A stretch of 5,360 nucleotides of DNA from Helicobacteraceae bacterium (GTDB taxonomy: Bacteria; Campylobacterota; Campylobacteria; Campylobacterales; Sulfurimonadaceae). Of this stretch, positions 1-5,281 are shown piece by piece. The stretch is taken from contig DAOWOG010000122.1 in the NCBI GenBank assembly GCA_030642185.1, forward strand, positions 1 through 5,360. Direction: 5' to 3'. The notes below the pieces were generated by a model. That model did no database searches. It was given only the letters and a program-made list of their open reading frames with translations, and was not told where the DNA came from. The position numbers were made by a program, and so were the translations under genes. The number at the start of each line of letters is the position of its first letter. Position 1 is the first letter of the stretch.

Positions 1-32
1 TCAGTCACTTTTCTTTTAATAGATAATTTCAT
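1..32 (-). CDS. 5' end of an unidentified gene, cut by the window edge
   Basis: An ATG at 30-32 (minus strand) opens a reading frame MKLSIKRKVT followed by D or E, running off the left edge. AGGAG (44-48) lies 11 nt upstream, which is a little long, and a TATAAA box (57-62) sits above that, so the start is supported by signals rather than by length. Ten residues do not identify a family. A short basic start of this type is common before a first membrane helix in chemoreceptors and sensor kinases, but this is only an impression. It follows the flavoprotein gene on the same strand, 109 nt after its stop, so a subunit of that enzyme cannot be excluded. Confidence 0.4.
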   Translation of the reverse strand, partial: MKLSIKRKVT

Positions 33-56
33 CAGTCACACCACTCCTATCACTAC

Positions 57-62
57 TTTATA
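57..62 (-). promoter_or_regulatory. -10 box (TATAAA) for the left-edge gene
   Basis: On the minus strand TATAAA lies 24 nt before the ATG at 32, giving a predicted start near 50 and a leader of about 18 nt that contains the AGGAG ribosome binding site. No -35 hexamer is evident, as is usual for Campylobacterota sigma-70 promoters. It would uncouple this gene from the flavoprotein gene upstream. Confidence 0.35.
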
Positions 63-68
63 CGCTTC

Positions 69-83
69 AGGAGCAAAGCTCCT
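69..83. repeat. Perfect short hairpin AGGAGC-AAA-GCTCCT
   Basis: A six-base perfect inverted repeat with a three-base loop, just upstream of the -10 box at 57-62. It is not followed by a T run on either strand, so it is a weak terminator candidate. A hairpin of similar form (TCAGGGGC-TTTT-GCCCC) occurs at the far right of the window. Confidence 0.5.
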
Positions 84-99
84 TGCACTACGTTAACAC

Positions 100-124
100 T
101 GGGTTTACTTCGGCAGTAGGCCCA
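100..124. repeat. Ten-base-pair hairpin with TCGGC loop
   Basis: Positions 100-109 pair with 115-124 around a five-base loop. Eight pairs are Watson-Crick and two are G-U if read as plus-strand RNA; these two become A-C mismatches in minus-strand RNA. The structure therefore fits a plus-strand transcript or single-stranded DNA better than the mRNA of the flanking minus-strand genes. Confidence 0.4.
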
Positions 125-125
125 C

Positions 126-138
126 GCACCCTTGGTGC
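126..138. repeat. Hairpin GCACC-CTT-GGTGC just past the flavoprotein stop
   Basis: A five-base perfect stem with a three-base loop begins three bases after the flavoprotein stop codon (minus strand). No U run follows it on that strand, so intrinsic termination is not supported. It may protect the 3' end or be part of the hairpin cluster at 69-138. Confidence 0.35.
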
Positions 139-141
139 TTT

Positions 142-1761
142 CTATTTCATAAAATCGACGCATAAGACCCCATCCTCTCGCCAGCTGATCGTATGGGCAC
201 CATACACCTCATCATTGGACTGCGGAATGTCGGATCTGAAATGCGCACCGCGGCTTTCGTTACGGCTGATAGCACCGACGAGAACGATCTCAGCGAGTTC
301 AACCATATTGCCGAACTCGATGAATTCAACCAGATTGGTATTATAGGTTTTTGACTTGTCGCGCGGTCCCATAAACGGAATCTCTTTTTGGATCTGACGC
401 ACGGCGCCCAACACTGCTTTAAGCCCCATGTCTGTACGCATGATGCCTGCATTGTTATAAAAAATATTGCCCATAAATTCACGTTTTTGGTAAAAGTCGA
501 TCTGGTTAGTGAAATATTTCACACCCCTGACAAAGTTTTGATCACTCACAAACTTTGTCTCATTCTTACAGACGACTTCATTCTCTGTAGCATATTTTGC
601 GGCATTGCGTCCGGCCTGTTTTCCGAAAACGATCAGCTCCAGCAGGGAGTTCCCGCCCAGACGGTTGGCACCGTGTACGTTATGATTTGCACACTCCCCC
701 GCCGCATAGAGTCCGCTAACAGCTGTTTGTGAGTCAGCATTCACCTCGATACCGCCCATGGTATAGTGGGCTACCGGTTTGATCGGAATGAGGTCTGTCA
801 CCGGATCTATCCCTTCATAAAGCTTCGCCAGTTTACGTTCCTGCGGCAATTCTTCATCAATGAACTCCTCACCGAGATGACGAATGTCCAGAAACACTTC
901 ACCGCTTTTTTCAATCTCTTGCAAAATGGCACGTGCCACGATATCGCGCGGTGCCAACTCATCCGTAAAACGCTCATGATCGCCATTAAGAAGATGACCG
1001 CCTGCTCCACGGGCACTCTCGGAGATTAAAATCGAAGAATTTTTCAACGCAGTCGGATGAAACTGGATAAACTCCATGTCGCTCAGCCGAGCGCCTGCAC
1101 GGATGGCTGCGGCGATACCGTCACCGGTTGAGCCGACAGCATTGGTCGAATGTTTGTGATAGATACGGCTGTAACCGCCGGTAGCGACGATCACCGTTTT
1201 CGCCTCAAACTTCTCTACTTCGCCGGTCTTGATGTTAAGCACATTGGCACCGCTGACGGAGCGTTTTCCTTTCCCGTCATCCTCGGTGATAAAGTTAAGT
1301 AAAAAGCGCTCGTTATGAAAAATTATCCCTGCCCTGTTGCACTGATCATACAGAGTATGGAGCACTTTCAGGCCCGTATAGTCCTGCGCGTAACAGGCCC
1401 GCTGTGCGGAGGCGCCGCCAAGACGGCGCTGGGCAATTTTACCTTCGCCACTGCGGCTGAAAGGCACACCGATGCGATCCAGCCACTCAACAGCTTCAAT
1501 CCCTTCTCGGCACAGTGCAGTCACCGCATCCTCAGATGCAAGCCCATGTGCCGATCTCAAAGTATCTTCGATATGTTTTTCAATACTGTCATCATCCGCA
1601 TTGGCCAAAGCGGCATTGATGCCTCCCTGCGCCATCGATGTTTGTGAACGCGTCGGATAACTTTTGCCGACGACTGCAACACTTGCACCCGCCTCTTTGG
1701 CAGAGAGTGCCGCTACCAACCCGGCTCCGCCGCTTCCGATCACCAAGACATCAACCATCAT
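142..1761 (-). CDS. sdhA: SdhA/FrdA-family succinate dehydrogenase/fumarate reductase flavoprotein, short cytoplasmic form
   Basis: FAD-binding subunit that interconverts succinate and fumarate, normally paired with an iron-sulfur subunit. Visible in order: the dinucleotide fold VLVIGSGGAGL (residues 5-15), TRSQTSMAQGG (37-47), FAD loop ATGG (193-196), FHPTAL (234-239), RGAGG (251-255), HYTMGG (332-337), AAGE...NRLGGNSLLE (353-375) and the C-terminal RNESRGAHFRSDIP (500-513). The substrate-site His235, Arg251, His332 and Arg367 are present. The family's flavin-linking histidine (RSHT in E. coli FrdA) is Gln40, so FAD is probably bound non-covalently. At 538-539 residues it is shorter than E. 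coli SdhA/FrdA (about 590-600). No Tat signal is seen, unlike the periplasmic MfrA type, so it should be cytoplasmic. AAAGGA lies 2 nt before the first ATG and 5 nt before the second (1756-1758), so the second may be the true start. No subunit gene is recognisable next to it. Confidence 0.95.
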   Translation of the reverse strand: MMVDVLVIGSGGAGLVAALSAKEAGASVAVVGKSYPTRSQTSMAQGGINAALANADDDSIEKHIEDTLRSAHGLASEDAVTALCREGIEAVEWLDRIGVPFSRSGEGKIAQRRLGGASAQRACYAQDYTGLKVLHTLYDQCNRAGIIFHNERFLLNFITEDDGKGKRSVSGANVLNIKTGEVEKFEAKTVIVATGGYSRIYHKHSTNAVGSTGDGIAAAIRAGARLSDMEFIQFHPTALKNSSILISESARGAGGHLLNGDHERFTDELAPRDIVARAILQEIEKSGEVFLDIRHLGEEFIDEELPQERKLAKLYEGIDPVTDLIPIKPVAHYTMGGIEVNADSQTAVSGLYAAGECANHNVHGANRLGGNSLLELIVFGKQAGRNAAKYATENEVVCKNETKFVSDQNFVRGVKYFTNQIDFYQKREFMGNIFYNNAGIMRTDMGLKAVLGAVRQIQKEIPFMGPRDKSKTYNTNLVEFIEFGNMVELAEIVLVGAISRNESRGAHFRSDIPQSNDEVYGAHTISWREDGVLCVDFMK

Positions 1762-1787
1762 GTTCCTTTATCATTATTCTTGCGCGC

Positions 1788-1793
1788 ATTGTA
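1788..1793 (-). promoter_or_regulatory. -10 box (TACAAT) for the flavoprotein gene
   Basis: Minus-strand GATTACAATGCGC predicts a start near 1781 and a leader of about 20 nt ending in the AAAGGA ribosome binding site (1764-1769). At normal spacing the -35 region falls at about 1811-1816, inside the palindrome at 1809-1846, so a protein bound there could control transcription. Confidence 0.45.
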
Positions 1794-1808
1794 ATCTATA
1801 CGGTGTTA

Positions 1809-1846
1809 TAAGTACCTGACCATAATCAATTATGGTCAGGTACTTA
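1809..1846. repeat. 38-bp near-perfect palindrome: operator or bidirectional hairpin
   Basis: Left arm TAAGTACCTGACCATAAT and right arm ATTATGGTCAGGTACTTA match without a mismatch, separated by two bases (CA). As RNA this is a 17-bp stem with a four-base loop. It starts 19 bases beyond the DUF3108 stop codon, so it may end that transcript, but no U run follows on the minus strand. It also covers the -35 region of the flavoprotein promoter, which fits an operator for a dimeric regulator. The sequence alone does not decide between the two roles. Confidence 0.7.
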
Positions 1847-1865
1847 AGAAGTTAAGATTGTGATA

Positions 1866-2647
1866 TTACTCTATGCGTCTGAGTATTCCGTAACCGACCG
1901 GAAAGACCCACTTTGTACCAATGATCTCAAGAATCATTCCTCCCTCATCCAGAAAAACCAGTGCAGAGTGCCGTTTGTCTTTTTTATGGTTAATGATCTT
2001 GACCATCAAAACCTGATCGTACTTTTTGCCCTCGATCAGATGTGCCCACTCTTCTTGCTGCTCATCTTTTAGACGTGTCATAATAACATCTACATGCTCT
2101 TTGACTGCGCCAACAGCCCGTATGAAAAAAGGGTTATGTGTCTCAATAAACAGATGCAGGCTTACCAGCGAGCTGATGGGATCATAGTCGCTGTAATAGT
2201 CCAGAGTCTCTTCTTCTATGGTGATCACATTCCGTGACTCCTGCGCAAAATTCATTGTGAAAATATCCAGCACAGATTCGTTGACTGTCTCATTCTTCTC
2301 GACATATTTGTGGACTGTCCGCTTCGTATTATCCACCTTGTAGCGAATCAACTCCGTTCGCTTATCCGAACGTTTTTGCTGTTCGTAATGTTCACTCACC
2401 ATCCGGCCATTAACAATACTGCCGCGACTAATCAACAGATCTTCTTCATTGCTTGAGATCACCGCAGCCAAACCGCTTGCTTTTGCAAAAAGTTTACTTC
2501 ATACCTATTATCTGATCGGCTCACGTTAAGCTCTGCCTCTCCAATCCTGCCCAGAACAGACAGAGTCACTTCATATTTCAGTTGTATTTGCTCGAGCGCC
2601 GTTAAATTAACGATACTGAGTAACAGAATAAAAAACATTTTTTTCAT
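1866..2647 (-). pseudogene. DUF3108 family periplasmic protein, split by a one-base frameshift
   Basis: Two overlapping frames make one protein. The first (ATG at 2645-2647) gives a signal peptide MKKMFFILLLSIVNLTA and then the DUF3108 start (LKYEVTLSVLGRIGEAELNV), but stops at 2459. The second carries the rest (AKASGLAAVIS, then LISRGSIVNGRMVSEHY, ending GYGILRRIE at 1866). The break is at a run of five T on the coding strand (2487-2491). One more T, or a -1 slip, would join ...EVNFF to AKASGLAAV and give a protein of about 260 residues, normal for the family, whose function is unknown. The downstream frame is well preserved, so this is a recent mutation, a sequencing or assembly error at the homopolymer, or, less likely, translational frameshifting. 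A TTG three bases before the ATG is a less likely start. The Shine-Dalgarno is weak. Confidence 0.8.
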
Positions 2648-2676
2648 CAATTAATGCTCACGCTTATTTTTTTGTG

Positions 2677-2682
2677 ATTATA
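2677..2682 (-). promoter_or_regulatory. -10 box (TATAAT) for the DUF3108 gene
   Basis: A perfect TATAAT on the minus strand, followed downstream by an A-rich stretch. It predicts a start near 2670 and a leader of about 23 nt. It overlaps a plus-strand TATAAC (2679-2684), so the divergent promoters may compete for polymerase. Confidence 0.5.
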
Positions 2683-2693
2683 ACTCTTTTAGC

Positions 2694-2699
2694 TACAAT
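2694..2699 (+). promoter_or_regulatory. -10 box (TACAAT) immediately before the AEC permease
   Basis: The T-rich stretch TTTTAGC followed by TACAAT fits the Campylobacterota -10 style, but places the transcription start at or one base from the ATG at 2705, which would make the mRNA leaderless. The alternative TATAAC at 2679-2684 would give a leader of about 14 nt, still without a Shine-Dalgarno. Confidence 0.4.
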
Positions 2700-2704
2700 T
2701 CCCT

Positions 2705-3613
2705 ATGACTTCTATCATCTTTTCTGTCCTTGGTATCTACATTTTTATCGCTGTCGGTTTTGTGGCAAAGCTGAGTTTTAAAGAGAAGATCGATGACCGT
2801 ACGATCACCCTGCTTTCGGTCTATTTTTTACAGATATTTTTGACATTCTGGGGACTGCTCAAACGTCCCATTGATGAGACGCTGCTCTATGCACCGATGC
2901 TCTATGTCGGAATCGTCCTTTTGACACTCACCATCACATTTCCTTTTGTCAAAAAACTCTTTAGTGATCCCAAAGAGCGCTCTATCGCAACAGTGGCGGC
3001 ACTGATCGGAAATACCGGGAACCTGGGGATTCCTCTGGGGATCGCGATCTTTGGCGAAGAGAGCATTCCCTATACGACCGTCATTAATCTGGTCAATGTT
3101 TTTGTTGTCTACACCCTGGGTGTCTACTTCTATTCACGCGGAACTTTCAATGTCAAAAGCTCGCTGATGAACATTGTCAAACTGCCGATTTTATGGGCAG
3201 CCATGATAGCCATCGCGCTAAACCTCGGCGGGTACGAGCCAAGTGAAACAGTTGATAAAACTCTTCAGATGGGGGCCTATGCCTCCATGGTGATCCAGCT
3301 CCTGCTTTTTGGGATTTATCTCTATGATATACGGATCAGAGAGCTTAACCGTCTGCTTATCACCTGGGTCAGCAGCATTAAATTCCTGCTGCTGCCGCTG
3401 CTCACGTTCGGGGTACTCAGCATGGTTGAAATGGATCCGATGATCAAGGGCATCCTCTTTTTGGAACTGATCATGCCGCTGGCCGTCGCCAATGTCAATC
3501 TGGGATCACTCTATGAATGCCGCCCCAAAGACATCACGGCACTCGTATTTATCACTTCGCTGCTTTTTTTGGGGATTATTTTTGTGGCGATGAAAGTGGT
3601 ACGATGGTTTTAA
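2705..3613 (+). CDS. AEC-family (auxin efflux carrier-like) inner-membrane permease
   Basis: Secondary transporter of the AEC family (PF03547), whose bacterial members move small organic acids or other solutes; the substrate here cannot be told. The 302 residues are almost entirely hydrophobic and fit about ten membrane helices (roughly 4-22, 33-51, 63-82, 92-115, 124-143, 155-175, 189-207, 217-238, 246-268, 277-298), the usual size for the family. The hallmark GNTGNLGIPLG (102-112) is present in the first half, and its counterpart MPLAVANVNLGSLYE (257-271) in the second. There is no Shine-Dalgarno before the ATG. Moving the start downstream would cost the first helix, so the start is kept. 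It is divergent from DUF3108 and convergent with the ATPase, so it is probably transcribed alone. Confidence 0.9.
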   Translation: MTSIIFSVLGIYIFIAVGFVAKLSFKEKIDDRTITLLSVYFLQIFLTFWGLLKRPIDETLLYAPMLYVGIVLLTLTITFPFVKKLFSDPKERSIATVAALIGNTGNLGIPLGIAIFGEESIPYTTVINLVNVFVVYTLGVYFYSRGTFNVKSSLMNIVKLPILWAAMIAIALNLGGYEPSETVDKTLQMGAYASMVIQLLLFGIYLYDIRIRELNRLLITWVSSIKFLLLPLLTFGVLSMVEMDPMIKGILFLELIMPLAVANVNLGSLYECRPKDITALVFITSLLFLGIIFVAMKVVRWF

Positions 3614-3624
3614 AGTGATTTGCG

Positions 3625-4722
3625 CTAAGCCTTGAGATATTCGACAAGAAAGCCGTCATGTACGCTGTATTTCCCTCTCTCTTCATTAAATACATATCCC
3701 ATCTCCATCAGGCTTTTATAGACCTGGTTCAGCCGAGCACCTTTAAGCGCCTGTTCTTCTCCTCTTGCAAGCCGATAAATAACATCATAATTATGTTTTT
3801 TGGATTTTAATTCATGTACATACTGTTCAACGAGATCAAGCATCTCATAATAGGCATTTTCATACGCCTCTGTCATTGTGTCATCCGTGATAACCTTTAA
3901 TTCCATTTCCAGCGCCAGATAGTAGATGTTTTGCATCACCAGCATTGTATTTGACGGATGACCTCCGAGACGATGCAACAAGTCGTTAAATACCTTTTTA
4001 TTCTCGATAACAATTCTCTTTTTTTCTAACACGCTTATCAACTCTTCTTGAAGTTCATCTATATCAAAAGGGGTAAGCTTGAGTTTTCGACAGAAGTTAT
4101 AGAACGGTGATTTTTTATTCTCAAAAATTTCTGTCATTAGATGTTCAATGCTTCCGAGAAATCCGTAGGTGATTGCTGCATGATGCTGCATTGCCCCACG
4201 TAATGCTTCGAGGATATCATTTTCACCACAGTCCAGTTTTACAATATCCTGAAACTCGTCAAATATAAAGATAAAACGACTGCCCAGTTCGTCCGAAATT
4301 TTATTGGCGATCTCCAGCGCCTCAATAAGCATATCGCAGGCATCCCTCTGTTTGGCAAAAAATTCAACTGAGTATTCAAACAGTTCCAGGTTGATTGTCA
4401 CGGTCTGCCTGTTTTCGCGAAGCAGTAAAAATGCATCATTTTTAAGTTTTGAGAAAAATCCTGTTATGCCGACTTGGGCGTAAGTGAAATCGATGATCTG
4501 CTCTGCAATCACCTCAAGTCGCGGAGCACGGCGCAGATCCAAATACAGTGTGGGGCGGCTGTTATCAACAAGCACCTGTTTGACAAGCGATGTCTTTCCG
4601 TATCTACGCGGTGCTTTTATCATAAAGTCTTGATCATTTATGATCTGTTGTTTGACTGTTTTCAGCATTTTGGAGCGGTCAAAAAAATCTTTTCCGGTAA
4701 CCGGTTTACCCACTTTAAACAT
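3625..4722 (-). CDS. Archaeal-type P-loop ATPase (Arch_ATPase/STAND-like) with C-terminal winged helix
   Basis: Nucleotide-binding protein of 365 residues. Visible: an N-terminal VTGKDFFDRSKML (8-20) matching the F.GR..E.. entry motif of the family; Walker A APRRYGKTSL (37-46; the first glycine of the classic motif is Ala, a common variant here); Walker B FIFIFDEFQ (150-158); a sensor-like GFLGS (187-191); the family's PFYNFCRKLKLTPF (206-219); and a probable winged-helix end (about 310-365). The role is unknown; relatives are annotated simply as ATP-binding or archaeal ATPase proteins. It is cytoplasmic, with no signal peptide or membrane helix. The start is supported by AAGGA (4731-4735) 8 nt upstream. 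Its stop lies 11 bp from that of the permease, with no terminator between. It appears more AT-rich than the flavoprotein and permease genes and stands alone, which suggests an accessory gene. Confidence 0.85.
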   Translation of the reverse strand: MFKVGKPVTGKDFFDRSKMLKTVKQQIINDQDFMIKAPRRYGKTSLVKQVLVDNSRPTLYLDLRRAPRLEVIAEQIIDFTYAQVGITGFFSKLKNDAFLLLRENRQTVTINLELFEYSVEFFAKQRDACDMLIEALEIANKISDELGSRFIFIFDEFQDIVKLDCGENDILEALRGAMQHHAAITYGFLGSIEHLMTEIFENKKSPFYNFCRKLKLTPFDIDELQEELISVLEKKRIVIENKKVFNDLLHRLGGHPSNTMLVMQNIYYLALEMELKVITDDTMTEAYENAYYEMLDLVEQYVHELKSKKHNYDVIYRLARGEEQALKGARLNQVYKSLMEMGYVFNEERGKYSVHDGFLVEYLKA

Positions 4723-4730
4723 AAAATAGA

Positions 4731-4758
4731 TCCTTATATAGCGATTTCTTTAATTATA
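4731..4758 (-). promoter_or_regulatory. Promoter and ribosome binding site of the ATPase gene
   Basis: On the minus strand TGTATAAT (TATAAT at 4753-4758, extended TG) predicts a start near 4746 and a leader of about 24 nt. AAGGA (4731-4735) is 8 nt before the ATG. The surrounding 4740-4830 is strongly AT-rich, typical of a promoter in this phylum, and otherwise shows no gene. Confidence 0.55.
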
Positions 4759-4888
4759 CAATTTATATATAATTAAATCAAGCAAATAACTATATAAATA
4801 GATTAAGATATTTACTTATTAAACAACCCCTTTGCCTCTCTTGCATCTCATTTTAAAACGCCAAGTCTAAAAACAACTGTACACTATC

Positions 4889-4953
4889 CCGGAACCCGAA
4901 ACTTGTTTCGGGCTAACTGAGCTTATTTCCCTCCAACAAGTTCGAGGTTCCGG
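4889..4953. repeat. 65-bp inverted-repeat element with an internal hairpin (REP/MITE-like)
   Basis: The ends are CCGGAACC (4889-4896) and its exact reverse complement GGTTCCGG (4946-4953). The similarity continues inwards: read from each end, both arms show CCGGAACC, a three-base difference, then AACTTGTT. The left arm also forms its own perfect hairpin CCCGAAAC-TT-GTTTCGGG (4895-4912). No ORF is inside. This fits a small palindromic mobile or extragenic repeat; no target-site duplication is obvious. Confidence 0.55.
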
Positions 4954-5020
4954 TAATTTCTTTATTCACGCCGATAAATTCGTTCCGCCCCATCTTCAAG
5001 CCCTGCCTTTAAAGGATTAT

Positions 5021-5073
5021 TTTCTCGTTCCACTTCTCCCGGAAGAGGTGGAATGGAGAGGTGGAACAAGAAA
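5021..5073. repeat. Hairpin with tandem AGAGGTGGAA repeat and two alternative pairings
   Basis: TTCCACTTCT (5028-5037) can pair with AGAGGTGGAA at 5044-5053 (nine Watson-Crick pairs, one G-T, six-base loop). Part of it can instead pair with the second copy of AGAGGTGGAA at 5057-5066: GTTCCAC (5027-5033) with GTGGAAC (5061-5067), extended by TTTCT/AGAAA after one mismatch. The two copies repeat with a 13-base period. It lies directly upstream of the promoter at 5094-5099. Confidence 0.55.
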
Positions 5074-5090
5074 AGGGAAGTTTATAGTTG

Positions 5091-5099
5091 TGCTATAAT
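5091..5099 (+). promoter_or_regulatory. Strong extended -10 promoter (TGCTATAAT)
   Basis: A consensus TATAAT (5094-5099) is preceded by the extended -10 TGC. The upstream region (5081-5090) is T-rich, with no -35 consensus. The start is predicted near 5106. It drives the short terminated RNA at 5106-5183 and, by read-through, the small ORF at 5213. A minus-strand TATAAA at 5081-5086 overlaps it and could fire leftward into the hairpin at 5021-5073. Confidence 0.7.
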
Positions 5100-5105
5100 G
5101 CGTAT

Positions 5106-5183
5106 GCGAACAAACTTTTTGTGTTCTATGGAGCGGTAAAAGCTTTTGAGGCGAGGGATTAATTACCCCTCGCCTTTTTTTTT
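5106..5183 (+). ncRNA. Candidate small RNA of about 78 nt, possible antisense regulator of the ORF at 5213
   Basis: A strong promoter and a strong intrinsic terminator bracket 78 bases with no credible ORF. The 5' end can fold as ACAAA-CTT-TTTGT (5110-5122) or GAACA/TGTTC (5108-5126). A palindrome AAAAGCTTTT (5138-5147) precedes the terminator stem. The first bases, GCGAACAAA (5106-5114), are an exact reverse complement of TTTGTTCGC (5224-5232) inside the downstream hydrophobic mini-ORF; with base 5105 the match is 10 bp. AAAAGCTT (5138-5145) can also pair with AAGCTTTT (5219-5226). It shows none of the signatures I know for SRP RNA, 6S RNA or tmRNA. It may alternatively be the terminated leader of the same transcript that reads into the small ORF. 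Confidence 0.6.
5150..5183 (+). terminator. Strong rho-independent terminator
   Basis: GGCGAGGG (5150-5157) pairs perfectly with CCCTCGCC (5167-5174) around a nine-base loop and is followed by nine T (5175-5183). It sits between the promoter at 5094 and the small ORF at 5213, so ORF expression requires read-through, or a separate promoter that I do not see. Confidence 0.9.
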
Positions 5184-5212
5184 GCCCTCCAAGAATACAA
5201 AAAGGGGACACT

Positions 5213-5272
5213 ATGGATAAGCTTTTGTTCGCACTGCTGCTTATTTGCATTTTTGCACCTAAGTTGCTATAA
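5213..5272 (+). CDS. 19-residue hydrophobic peptide, candidate type I toxin-like membrane peptide
   Basis: The ORF reads MDKLLFALLLICIFAPKLL then TAA. AAAGGGGA (5201-5208) lies 4 nt before the ATG, a near-ideal Shine-Dalgarno. The peptide has a short charged start (Asp2, Lys3), a run of twelve mostly aliphatic residues (4-15) able to insert in a membrane, then Pro16-Lys17. Size and layout recall Ibs-type toxins (18-19 residues) and other type I toxins, but I see no sequence homology to a named family. Codons 3-7 are the region complementary to the upstream small RNA. The start and end share ATAAGCTT (5217-5224, 5269-5276), so the 5' coding end can pair with the bases around the stop (TAAGCTT with AAGCTTA). 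A chance ORF remains possible because of its length; the Shine-Dalgarno and the complementarity argue against that. Confidence 0.5.
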   Translation: MDKLLFALLLICIFAPKLL

Positions 5273-5281
5273 GCTTACTCA

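Noticed and set aside
147..1016. Short minus-strand ORFs in another frame inside the flavoprotein gene
   Set aside because: Frame-shadow reading of the same strand; the main frame carries all SdhA/FrdA motifs without interruption.
83..1660. Several plus-strand ORFs of 60-115 codons antisense to the flavoprotein gene
   Set aside because: They are shadows of a strongly supported coding frame and show no family motifs.
4768..4773. Plus-strand TATAAT within the AT-rich ATPase promoter region
   Set aside because: No gene, RNA or terminator follows on the plus strand for about 300 bases; it is probably a by-product of the AT-rich minus-strand promoter.
5053..5139. A 28-codon plus-strand ORF beginning at ATG 5053 behind AGAGGTGG
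   Set aside because: It spans the TATAAT promoter, so a transcript starting near 5106 would not contain its start. The peptide is not hydrophobic and has no recognisable motif.
5017..5250. A 77-codon minus-strand ORF across the small-RNA region
   Set aside because: It runs antisense through the promoter, the terminator stem and the small ORF, has a low-complexity composition with no recognisable domain, and shows no Shine-Dalgarno that decides a start.
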